From NCBI RefSeq assembly GCF_002776525.5, contig NC_045452.1, positions 23,033,884-23,097,883 on the forward strand: a stretch of 64,000 nucleotides of DNA. The letters run 5' to 3'. The notes under the pieces are model-generated. The model saw only the letters and a list, made by a program, of their open reading frames with translations. It had not been told where the DNA came from and searched no databases. A program made the translations under genes and the position numbers. Positions 21,919 to 34,000 of the stretch are shown here, in pieces; the first letter of the stretch is position 1, and each line of letters starts with the position of its first letter. The stretch is from Piliocolobus tephrosceles. Lineage: Eukaryota > Chordata > Mammalia > Primates > Cercopithecidae.

Positions 21919-24900
21919 TTCGGCTTCCTCTTCTTCCTCTTCTCCTTCCTCCTCCTCCTCCTCGTCCTCGTCATCACTGCAGAAAGAGCCGGCTGAAGCA
22001 GATCCTCTCTACCCAGCAGCCCAGGTTGGCTCCAAGGCCTGGCTCCATGAGCCCAGAGACCTCAGCTCAGCCAGGCGGGAGAGGGCCTGGTGGGGTGGGA
22101 GCACTTGCTCCCAGGGCAGGGGTAGGTGGATCACCAGAGAAATCCAGGCTGTGGACACAAGAATCACATCTTGTTCCTGTCCTCAAGGAGCCCCAGGTTT
22201 CATGGGGAGACAGAAAACGAAGACAGCTTTGTCACACCCAGAGCCCAGGGCTTGGCAGGAACACTGCCCAGGGTGAGATGCCAGGGCAGGGGGCGCCCAT
22301 ATCCACATGACCTCAGGAAGCTACAGGTGTGGGGGAGGAAGAAGAGTAGGGGTGTCCTTGCCCCACAGGAAGGCTGGTCCATTTCCGAGGGACTGTGGGA
22401 CCTGTGAGGTTCAGCCCACCTCGGAGTCCCCCGTTCCCAGCCTCAGCTCAGGGCCTAGCACCGAGGAGACACGACTGAGTATCTGACGCATGAATGAGGC
22501 TGACTTGGAGATGAGAGGAGTGCAGGGAGCCAGGTGCTGACGGCCTAACCGGACTTGGATCCAGAAGATGGCCACTCCCCAGTCACCCACCTTCACCTCC
22601 AGGTAGACTCCCCAGGCCCCACAGTCTCTTCCTTTCTAGAGTCAGCATCTTAAGAACAATCCTGAGCGTAGCCCCTTCTGGCTACCCCCACCTCCCACCC
22701 CCATCACTCCCCAGGCCCCACCACATCAGGATGAGATCTGGCCTCACCCCTTCAGAGGCCTCCCCAACTCCACCGCTCTACAGGGTGGCCCTGCTCAGCC
22801 CGGACGAGATCCTCTGCTGAATGGACAACTCATTCTGTCTCTCCCGACACGAGACAGAAACCTGACTGTCCCACCCTTACAGCCCTGATGCCTAGTGTAT
22901 GAGCTGGTACATAAGAGGAGTGCAACCAACATTTCTGAATAAATACAAGTAGAAACAAATAAAGGGGCCAGGTGCGGTGGTAGGTGCCTGTAATCCCAGC
23001 TACTTGGAAGGCCGAGGCAGGAGAATCGCTTGAACCCAGGAGGTGGAAGCTGCAGTGAGCTGAGATCGCACCACTGTACTTTAGCCTGGGCAACAGAGCA
23101 AGACTCCGTCTCAAGAAAAAGAAAGAAAGGAATGACCTGACCCCGACCTCCGGGGCCGCCCACCCCGAGTTCCCTACCTGAGTGACGCCAGCACCTTGGC
23201 CATGTTGAAGCCCTCCAGCACCTCCTGAAGCTGTTCACAGCCTTCTTCTCCCAGAGTGTTGCCTGCTCAAGGGGAGGGAAAAGCAGTCAGCCCGGGGTGC
23301 CAGGGCCATCCTAGCAGACCTGTGCAGAGGCCTCCCCCATCTGACTACCGTTCAGGTCCAGCTTCTCCAGCTCAGTTTTGTCTGCCATGGCCTCCGCAAC
23401 AGCCAGGGCAGCGTCCCTCTTGATTTCACAGAATGACAAGTTCAGCTCCTGAAAATAACAGGAAGGGTTGGAGGCAGGCAGAAACCCAGGCCAGGACACC
23501 AGGTTCTACTCTAAGCCTCAGTTTCCCCAAGTGAGAATATGGCAGGCTCTGTCCTCAGGATTGGGCAAAGTGGGCAGGGCAGGAAGAATAACACCAACAA
23601 CAAAAATAATGCCCTGCAACCAACGATGAGTCACATACTGAGTGTGTTTACTATACGACAGTGACGTACACCAACCCCTGCCTCCCACTTTAGAAATGAA
23701 GAAACCATGGCTCAGAGGGGGGTGGAGCTCACACAGCATCACAGAGCCCGAAGTGGGGGAACTGGGATATGGATGCAGGCCTGTCGCCTTCAGACCAGAC
23801 CCCTGTGCCCCCAGCCACCCCACCACCCACAGACCCCAGAGGGAGGGCGTCAGGCGTCCAGGCTGGCACCTTCAGCTTGGGCAGGCCGCCACGGATGGCA
23901 TCTGCAATGGCAACGGCACCCTTGGAGCGCACCAGGCAGTCCCCAAAATTGATCACCTCCACCTGCCGCAAGGTCTTCAAGGTCTGCGAGGTGGAAGTAA
24001 GGGTCCAGAGTGAGGGTGCAGGCCACACCCCAGCCCTCAGCAAGCCCCGGGGGCCCCTCACGGTCACATCCCACACCAGCCACCACACACTGTCCTCCTC
24101 TGCAAGTCACTAGCTTTGCTGTCTTCTTGTAGGCCTCTGGGTCCCTGGCCAAACCTCCTCCACCCTACTCCCCACGTTATGGCCAGAACTCTTCCTGAGA
24201 CCAACTGAGCAAGGCTCCTGCCCGAGTCTCTGGGCCTTCCACACATAACCTGATCCCTCTGCCTGAAACACTCACCCCCACCCGCTCTCCAGAGAAAGAC
24301 CACTTGTCCTATGCCGGGCACGGTGGCCTAGATCACACCACTGCACTCCAGCCTGGGTGACAGACCGAGACTCCATTTCAAAAAAAAAAAAAAAAAAAAA
24401 GACCACTGCCCTATACAATTTAGCCAAAATGTGATCTCTTCCAGGAAGCCTGCCCTAAGTCTGATTTGAACTTCCTTCTGGCGTGTTCCCCAACACCTGC
24501 ACACATCTCTGCTAACACATAGGCAGCCGAACTAGCCTTCTGTGGGGCCACAGGGCCCTGGCAGCCAAGAAGCCACTGCGTTCAAAGCCTGGCACTGTTA
24601 CCACCGGCAGCTTCCTTCCCTCCTTGAGCTAGGGTCTCCCTGAAGGCAGAGTCTTTGGCTCAACCCTGTGTGGCCTGCACTTGGTACAAAGCCAAGCACT
24701 ATATGGGGAGTTCAAAAAAAGCTGCTGGGCCAGGCACAGTGGCATGCACCTGTAATCCCAGCTACTCAGGTTGAGATGGGAGGATCACTTGAGCCCAGAA
24801 GTTCAAGACCAGCCCGGGCAACAGTAAGACTCTCTCAAAAAGTGGTGATAAAACAAACAGCAGCTGCTGAACAAATCAACCAGGAAAACAGATGTGGGGA

Positions 24901-27900
24901 GCAGCCTGCTCCTCTGCAGCCTGAGAACCAAACCAGCGCCAGCCGCTGGGGGCCGCAGAGGCAGCTCAGAAGGTGGCATGAAGGATCGGAGCTACCCGAG
25001 GAGGGCGCGGGTTACCTTGTGACCTGAAACCCTGTCCAGGACATGTTCAAAGAGCTGGACCCATGGGGCACACACCCAGGGGACAGGCAGGGGATAGAGT
25101 AGTCCCTGCTCAACGGAGCCCCGGCTTCCCTGGAAACACAGCGGCCAGCCTCTGTCTTGCGGGTCGCAACTGGCTCTGCCACACTCGCCTCACCTCGGCC
25201 ATGGCCACGGCGCCCTTCTCGGTGAAGGTGTTGTCGTTCAGGTTGATGACCCGCAGCAGGGGGTTGACAGCGAAAGCCTGGGCCAGGGCAGTGACACCAG
25301 GGTGGTTGATCCCATTCTGTGGCATGTGGACTTCCTCCAGGGTCCCGATGACCTGTGAGGAGCAGGCAGAGAGTGGAGGGGGCCCCGAGTGCCAGATGAC
25401 ATCCAGCAGGCAGGAGAGCAATTCCACACAGCAGGCACAGGAATGGGCTGCCACCAGCACAGGGCAGGGGCTCGTCTCTGGGATTCTGGGGCATGGCTAC
25501 ATCTGACCCTTTCCACAACCTCATGAGGGAGTCCTACTGCCTGGGATAGGATCTCCACCAGAGAAAAGACTAGGGATCAAAGAGGCAAAGTGACTTGCCC
25601 AGGGTCACAGAGCTCTAGATCCAGTAGGTTGATTTCTTTTTTTTTTTTTTGAGACATAGTCTCGCTCTTCCGCCCAGGCTGGAGTGCAGTGGCCAGATCT
25701 CAGCTCACTGCAAGCTCCGCGTCCCGGGTTTACGCCATTCTCCTGCCTCAGCCTCCGGAGTAGCTGGGACTACAGGCGCCCGCCACCTCGCCCGGCTAGT
25801 TTTTTGTATTTTTTAGTAAAGACGGGGTTTCACTGTGTTAGCCAGGATGGTCTCGATCTCCTGACCTCGTGATCCGCCCGTCTCGGCCTCCCAAAGTGCT
25901 GGGATTACAGGCTTGAGCCACCGCGCCCGGCCTGGTAGGTTGATTCCTTGTTCTCAGTCTGGTATCTTCTGCACAGAGGGGACCCTGGCTGTGGTGGGCA
26001 GTCACTCACAGCCCTTCTCTGGATAACACAGCTCCATGTGACCCTTCCTTCCTCCTTTCCTTTCCTTCTTTCTCTTTCTTTCTTTCTTTCTCTCTCTCTC
26101 TCTCTCTCTTTCTACCCCACCCACCTACACAACATAACCCCTTCGACATGGCGTGTCCTTCTCTGGGGATGAGGGGGGCCTTCCCTGGGCCACGCAGCCC
26201 TATCGCAGCCTGGCATTTTGATACCCATTCTCTCCGCCTGGAACACTCTATCTACTTATTTTATTTTTATTTTTTTTCTTTTTTTGAGATGGAGTCTCAT
26301 TCTGTCACCCAGGCTGGAGTGCAGTGGCATGATCTTGGCTCACTGCAACCTCCGCCTCCCGAGTTCAAGTGATTCTCCTGCCTCAGCCTCCTGAGTAGCT
26401 GGGATTACAGGCACACACCACCACATCTAATTTTGTATGTTTAGTAGAGATGGGGTTTCACCATGTTGGCCAGGCTGGTCTTGAACTTCTGACCTCCAGT
26501 GATCCAGCATCCTCGGCCTCTCAAAGTGCTGGGATTACAGGCGTGAGCCACCACACCCGGCCGGTCAGCACTTTCTTGACAGGCTAACTGCTATGAGTTC
26601 TAGGGCTCTTGTTTTGGTCACCTCCTCTCCCAGGAAGGCTTCCTGATTCCCCCAGCCAGGGTCCAGTGCTCTTCCTCTGTGCTCCCGGAGCATCCGGTCC
26701 CTCCTCTATCACAGTGCTCCTCACCCTGCCTACATTCAAAGCCTATATTCCATCTGCCCCCCATCAGCCCCTGAGCTTTGGAGGAGAGGGCCATGTCCCA
26801 GTCTCCACTGTGACCCAGGACTGAGGGTAGGCCTGGCATAACTGTGCCAAGGAGCCTTCCGCTGTCCTCGGGTGCTCAGTGAAGCATGGGGCGATGGAGG
26901 TAGCGGGTGGTCCACAAATAAATACAGGAAGGCCAACTGAGGCACACTCCAGGTCAGGCCTTCTTACTATTTTCTGTGCCATGAACCCTTCAGGCTGTCT
27001 GGTGAAGCCCCTGGGTCCCCTCCGCAAAAAATGTTTTTTTAAATTTTAAGATAAATTATACAGAATTACAAAGGAAATCAACTCAGAACAGTTATCAAAA
27101 CATGTAGGAAAAAACTCCAAACACGTGCTATAGTGATATACAAACTTCTTTTTTGAGACGGAGTCTCGCTCTGTCGCCCAGGCTGGAATACAGTGGCGCG
27201 ATCTCGGCTCACTGAAAGCTCCACCTCCCAGGTTCACGCCATTCTCCAGTAGCTGGGACTACAGGCGCCCGCCACCTCGCCCGGCTGCTAGTTTTTTGTT
27301 TTTGTATTTTTAGTAGAGATGGGGTTTCACAGTGTTAACCAGGATGGTCTTGATCTCCTGACATCGCGATCCACCTGCCTCAGCCTCTCAAAGTGGTGGG
27401 ATTACAGGCGTGAGCCACCGCGTCCAGCCACAAACTTCTTTTTCTTTTTTCTTTTTTTGAGACGGAGTCTCGCTCTGTCACCCAGGCTGGAGTGCGGTGG
27501 CCGGATCTCAGCTCACTGCAAGCTCCGCCTCCCGGGTTCACGCCATTCTCCTGCCTCAGCCTCCTGGGTAGCTGGGACTACAGGCGCCGCCACCTCGCCC
27601 GGCTAGTGTTTTTTTGTAGTTTTTAGTAGAGACGGGGTTTCACTGTGTTAGCCAGGCTGGTCTCGATCTCCTGACCTCGTGATCCGCCCATCTCGGCCTC
27701 CCAAAGTGCTGCGACTACAGGCTTGAGCCACCGCGCCCGGCCCACAAACTTCTTGTTAATGCACTAAATAAGATCTAGGGGTGGGTTCGCTATTACTATA
27801 ATTTTGATGTAGTGAGAAATATTTCTATATATCAGCAGTAATTATAACTTCACATGAAATATCTGTGATTTCCACTGGGGATACAGTCACAAGATTTTCT

Positions 27901-27912
27901 ATCTTATCTATC

Positions 27913-27962
<50 letters not shown>

Positions 27963-27980
27963 GTCACAAGATTTTCTATC

Positions 27981-28028
<48 letters not shown>

Positions 28029-28038
28029 NNNNNNNNNN

Positions 28039-28096
<58 letters not shown>

Positions 28097-31000
28097 ATCT
28101 ATCTATGAGACAGTCTCGCTCAGTTGCCCAGGCTGGAGTGCAGTGGTGAGATCTTGGCTCACTGCAAGCTCTGCCTCCCAGGTTCACACCATTCTCCTGC
28201 CTCAGCCTCCCGAGTAGCTGGGGCTACAGGCACCTGCCACCACACCCAGCTAATTTGTTTGTATTTTTAGTAGAGACAAAGTTTCACCGTGTTAGCCAGA
28301 GTGATGTTGATCTCCTGACCTCATGATCTGCCTGCCTCAGCCTCCCACAGTGCTGGGATTACAGTCATGAGCCACCGCACCCGTCCTTTATTTATTTTTT
28401 AAAAAATTTTAGGCTAAGCACAGTGGCTTATGCCTATAATCCCAGCACTTTAGGAGGCCAAGATGGGTGGATTACCGGAGGTCAGGAGTTTGAGACCAGC
28501 CTGGTTAACATGGTGAAACCCCATCCCTACTAAGTAAATACAAAAATTAACATGGTGGTGTGCACCTGTAGTCCCAGCTAATCGGAAGACTGAGGTGGGA
28601 GGATCATTTGAGCCTGGGAAGCTGAAACTGCAGAGGGCCGAGATTGCTACTGGTGTACTCCAGCCTGGCCACAGAGTGAGACCCTGTCTCAATAAGTTTT
28701 TTTTTGTTTTGTTTTGTTTTTTTTTTTTTGAGACGGAGTCGCACTCTGTCGCCTGGGCTGGAGTGCAGTGGCCGGATCTCAGCTCACTGCAAGCTCCGCC
28801 TCCCGGGTTCACGCCATTCTCCTGCCTCAGCCTCCCGAGTAGCTGGGACTACAGGCGCCCGCCACCTCGCCCGGCTAGTTTTTTTGTATTTTTTAGTAGA
28901 GACGGGGTTTCACCGTGTTAGCCAGGCTGGTCTCGATCTCCTGACCTCGTGATCCGCCCGTCTCGGCCTCCCAAAGTGCTGGGATTACAGGCTTGAGCCA
29001 CCGTGCCCAGCCAGACCCCTGAATTCTATCCACAGACTGGAGGGGATTAAGAACCCCCATTCGAAGCCCACCAAAGGACACCTATGAAGGCTCAGCACAA
29101 CCACGCACACCCCCTACTCCTAGTGCACTGAGGACAGCAGGCTGAGGGCAGGGAGGGGTCCAAGGATGGCAGCGAGGCCCCCCTCCAGCTTGAGGAGGCA
29201 GCGGGGGCTCCCCTGCAGCCAGGGTGCGGGAGACACAAGGTAGATCTCTATGGTGTTCACTTGGCACTGAAGCAGGCAAGGGGTGTCTACAGGCAGGCTC
29301 TGTGGGCAGGCAGGACAGTGGGTGCCATTCCAGCCGGTACAAGCAATGCTCCTAGGATACTGTTTGCTGAAGAAAACATTTAAATGAAGACAACAGGGGC
29401 TGGGCGTGGTGGCTCACGCCTGTAATCCCAGCACTTTGGGAGACCCAGGTGGGCAGATCACTTGAGGTCAGGAGTTCGAGACCACCTGGCCAACATGGTA
29501 AAACCCTGTCTCTAATAAAAATACAAAAATTAGCCGGGTGTGGTGGTGGGTGCCTGTAATTCCAGCTACTCGGGAGGCTAAGGCAGAACTGCTTGAACCT
29601 GGGCGGTGGAGACTGCAGTGAGCCAAGATCGTGCCACTGCACTCCAGCGTAGGTGACAGAATGAGACTGCCTCAAAAAAACCCAAAAAAACAAAAAAGAG
29701 AAGAGGGAGATCGACCCCAAAGTTTTCAGTCCTGTTAGGGGCAAATGTGGCCTTTTGCTGGCACTTGCAGTCGGGGACTCAGCAATGTCCTGGGCGGATG
29801 GGAGAGGAAAGTGGAAGAAGAGCGGGGACAAGGTCACCTGAGAGCACCTCATCTGGCCCCTGAGCCCTGTGGATGCCCCTGACTGTCTCCCTGTCTTGGG
29901 AAGTCTGCTATGTTCCTTCTCTGTGCCCCACACCAGGGGCTGGGCCAGGCTACTGTCAAGACTCCCGCCGTCTCATTTCACCACTTCTGAGCCTGGCAGA
30001 TGACACTCCTTGGTCAGAGTGGCCTGCCTGGCCTGAAGTCCCGTAGGGGGCTGCTGCTGGCTTACCTGAGGGAGCAGTCACACACCTTTCCAGAAATGCA
30101 TGACAGGAATCCTGGCCCATTTTCAGATGGGCTAACAGGCTTGGAGGGGGCACGTGACACCCCAGGTCTCTTGGCTGAGTGCCAGCCAGGGATTCGCATC
30201 CAGGACTGTCAGCCTACTACACCAAGTGCACCTCAGGGTCACGGGGGCAGGATGGACAGAAACCACTCACCCTAAAAGCTTCTGCCAAGGCAGTGGCGCC
30301 ATCGTTCTCCAGACGGTTTCTGCCAGCCACGAAGACCTTCAGGGCCAGAGGCTTGCCTTGGGCACTGGATTTCCGGTGACACTCAGTCAGAGCTGCAGCC
30401 AGGATCTGTGGGGAAAGGCAAGGGGCCCAGGCCATGGGCAGGAGCCCCTTCTCCCAGTGGGGCGGCCACTGCCACTGAACCGCTCTTCAACATCACAGCC
30501 ACCCGCCAGCGCGGGCCGGGGACACAGGACTGCTAACAGCACAACAGTCGCACCTTCCATGTGCCCAGCACTTCCGTTTACAAAAGGTTTTTACATCTAA
30601 TGCTGTGTCACACCAGCCTGAGAGGTTTAGCTTCACTTCGGAGACTGAGGAAAGGGAGAGACCACAGGGAGTGGACGAACTTTCAGCCAGGTCCAGGGGA
30701 GGGCTAAGGCCCTCTGCGAGGTGGGAAAATCATGACTCCTGTTTCCCAGCTGAAGAAACTCAGGGTAAGGGGAACGGAAACTTTCTTATGGTCAATAAAC
30801 AAGTGGTGGACTCTGGACCAGAGCCCAAATCTTCCAGCTTCTCTTCCACGCACCACAATGTCTAAGGGAGCCAGCTGCCAAGTCCACGGTCCAGAAGGAC
30901 CTGTCTGATACATGCCTGTACCTACGCTGGCCAGGCACAGTAGGGGCTTGCCTGTTGGCAGTAAAAACCTAATACCCAGCTTGTCCTGTCCCTGGTGTGG

Positions 31001-34000
31001 TGCCAGGAAGTAGCTTCTACCCTGGTTACACCAATAGGCAAAGCACTGAAAAACGGAGACTGACAGATGGGAATCAGAGCCCATGGTAAATGCGACACAA
31101 AAGAATCATGAGCGAGTGCACCAAGAGAGAAGTGAGATTTACAGAACACCTGACGTTTGCAGAGCACCTGCTAGGGCCTGGGCACCCTCGGCATATTTTC
31201 TCGTTTCAACCTCAACACTAGCCTGGGAGGAGGCAGGCGGGATTGGCTGTACTTTACAGATGAGGAAGCTGAGGCTCTGAGAGGTGAGTGAATTGGCCAA
31301 GGTCACCCAGTGAATATTTAGCAAAGCCACACATGGCGGGTAGGTTGGCCTAATCCTGGCATGACACTGCACATAGCCGTCCTTGAGGAACAGAAGAGCC
31401 AGCACCTGCCTGACTCCACGGTGGTGATGGTGGATCATGTACACACTCAGGGTAGAGGCATCAAACTTCTGCCAAAGACCAGCCTCTGAGGAAGCTCCTC
31501 AGCAGCAGCAGCCGACTGCTAGGTCACCCCCACTCTCCTCAACTCCTTGGAGGCCACATGGTGAGGGCCTTAGCTCCTGCAGGAGTCCAACTTGGGTATG
31601 GAGAGTTCCCAAGCACAGGGCCATGCCTCTTGCCCCGTCGACTCCTCTGGGCCCTCTTATTCTCGTGGTGCATGGCGCAGAAACCACACCAAACACACTG
31701 TCCAGAAGAAAAAGATTCCAAAGGACCTGCAGGCTTTGGTTAGACACCCAGACTACGGCGTCTGAGCTCCCAAGAGGCATGGGTTGGCAAGGCCAAGACC
31801 CAGAGACCTAATCAAATTAGTGGTCCGAGGCACAGAGAACCATTAATCAAACTCCACAGTGGGCCTGTCTGCCTAGGAGGCCCTCTGGCCCTGGGGTTCA
31901 AAACTCATTCCCCAACTCATCCCACTGCAAGTACAGGACAGGACAGACAACCCCTGGCTAGTAGGAAAGCTCCCTTAGCCTCAGTTTCCAGACGCTGCTG
32001 GACGGGAGAAGGGAAGTAATGGAAGGAAAACTGAAGCATTTTGCTAGAAGAGAGTCTCTGGCTCTCCCAGCATATCCCACTCATTCTAGGTTGGGCTGCA
32101 CCTGCTTTCTGTGCTGATGCAAACATTTTTATATCTTTTTTTTTTTTTGAGATGGAATTTCACTCTTTTTGCCTATGCTGGAGTGCAGTGGTACCATCTC
32201 AGCTCACTGCAACTTCCACCTCCTGGGTCAAGCAATTCTCCTGCCTCAGCCTCCTGAGTAGCTGGGACTACAGGTGCCTGCCACCACGCCCAGCTAATTT
32301 TTGTATTTTTAGTAGAGTTTCACCATGTTGGCCAGGCTCGTCTTGAACTCCTGACCTCAGGTGATCCACCCGCCTCGGCCTCCCAAAGTGTTGGAATTAC
32401 AGGCATGAGCCACTGCACCACTGTGCCCGGCGCATTTTTTTTTTTTTTTTTTTTGGAGACGGAGTCTTGCTCTGTCGCCCAGGCTGGAGTGCAGTGGCCA
32501 GATCTCAGCTCACTGCAAGCTCCGCCTCCCGGGTTTACACCATTCTCCTGCCTCAGCCTCCGGAGTAGCTGGGACTACAGGCGCCCGCCACTTCGCCCGG
32601 CTAGGTTTTTGTATTTTTAGTAGAGACGGGGTTTCACCGTATTAGCCAGGATGGTCTTGATCTCCTGACCTCGTGATCCGCCCGTCTCGGCCTCCCAAAG
32701 TGCTGGGATTACAGGCTTGAGCCACCGCGCCCGGCCGCATTTTTATATCTTAACACAGGGACAGCTTATTGCCTAAGTGGACTTGGGGGAGGACTGTCTA
32801 AGGCACAGAGCCTGTCCCTGCTCACCCTCACATCAGGCCGAGGGCCACAGGCACCCTCTGCAGGGTAGGCCACTCCAGCTCCTCAGCCTGGGGCTCCATG
32901 GGCCTCACTGCACTAGCTACGTGATCCACTCCACCCACCTCTCTAAGCTTATGCTGAGTCATGTGGAAAAATGGGGATGGCACCACCCACCTTTCAGTGT
33001 GGGTGGGAAAAGTTAAAGTATTGCATATTCAAATAAGATGTCCCCAACTGCTGTTAGTTCCCAGTGCCCTTTTCTCCCTTTGGTTAGAAAGTGTGTGCAG
33101 GGGTTGTAGCCTGGCACTCAGCGTTCTCCAACCCTGGGTCTAAAGGCACTGGGATGGAGCTGGAAGAGAGTAACACGCAGGCTGCCCTCAATGCAGGTTC
33201 TGGGAAGCAAAGAAGCTCCACTCTACACTGACCAGCCCAACGTGAAGCTCTACACTGACCTTGCCTGTGGGATGCCCCCCTCACCCCGGGGCAAGGCCCT
33301 GTCCAGGAATAAAGGTGAGCTGTGACAGTGCCTCCCTGAGCGGATGCTCCTCTTTTCAGGCTCCCTCCTCCGCCTGTGTGCCAGGCTCTACCAGCTGCTC
33401 TGTGGGTACAGTGAGTGTAGGGATGCCCCAAGCCCTGAGTTTTGCAGAGCCAGCAGGCTGGAGTAGGTTCGCAGTGGCACTCCCTCTGCGTTGCCAAGCC
33501 AACCCAAGAACTTGGGATGGTTGCTTGGCAACCCCACCCTCATGGATGCCTCTACCCTTCGGCCACAGGCTGCTGCCTTTGAGGCCTTTCTCTTTTGAAA
33601 ACAACGGCTGACCATCCCAGATGGTGGTGGCCAAGGGCCAGGGCACATATATCAGACGGATTTGGATGGACCAGGGGACTCTGCGGGGAGAGGGCTGCCA
33701 CACCCACCTTGCCACCACCGATGCCCATACCACAGTTGTTGAGCTTGAGTTCGTGCAGGGTGAAGCAGGCTGAGCTCTTGAGCAGGGCCTCAAAGCCTTG
33801 CACACCGTCGGGCCCAAACGCGTTGTCACTTAAGTCCAGCTCCACCAGCTGGGCCCCAGCTGTGATGAGTCCTTCCCCTAGTGAGATCTGGGCACAGAGG
33901 AAGCTCGTGTCAGTTTCACAGACACCCAGCAGGTGCTGCTTCTGTGCCGGGCCCAGCTCTGCCTTCCAAGGACACCCCGGCTGGTGCAGAACCAGCACAG

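Larger units (their letters stand above)
22967..24845 (+). repeat. Three deleted Alu fragments in RANGAP1 introns
   Basis: 22967-23127: 5' start fused to the right arm. 24313-24400: only 88 bases, 5' start GCCGGGCACGGTGG joined to the 3' end. 24727-24845: short copy lacking much of the body. All look like internal-deletion derivatives rather than full insertions. Confidence 0.75.

Noticed and set aside
21816..22310. Plus-strand frame rich in Pro and Leu opposite RANGAP1 exon 11
   Set aside because: Reverse complement of the GAG/GAA acidic tract; it has no independent support.
23518..23826. Minus-strand frame across RANGAP1 intron 8
   Set aside because: No homology that I recognise; intronic, with MIR-like text (AAATGAAGAAACCATGGCTC).
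27898..28107. CRISPR-like regular repetition
   Set aside because: Simple 4-base microsatellite with no spacers, in a eukaryotic intron.
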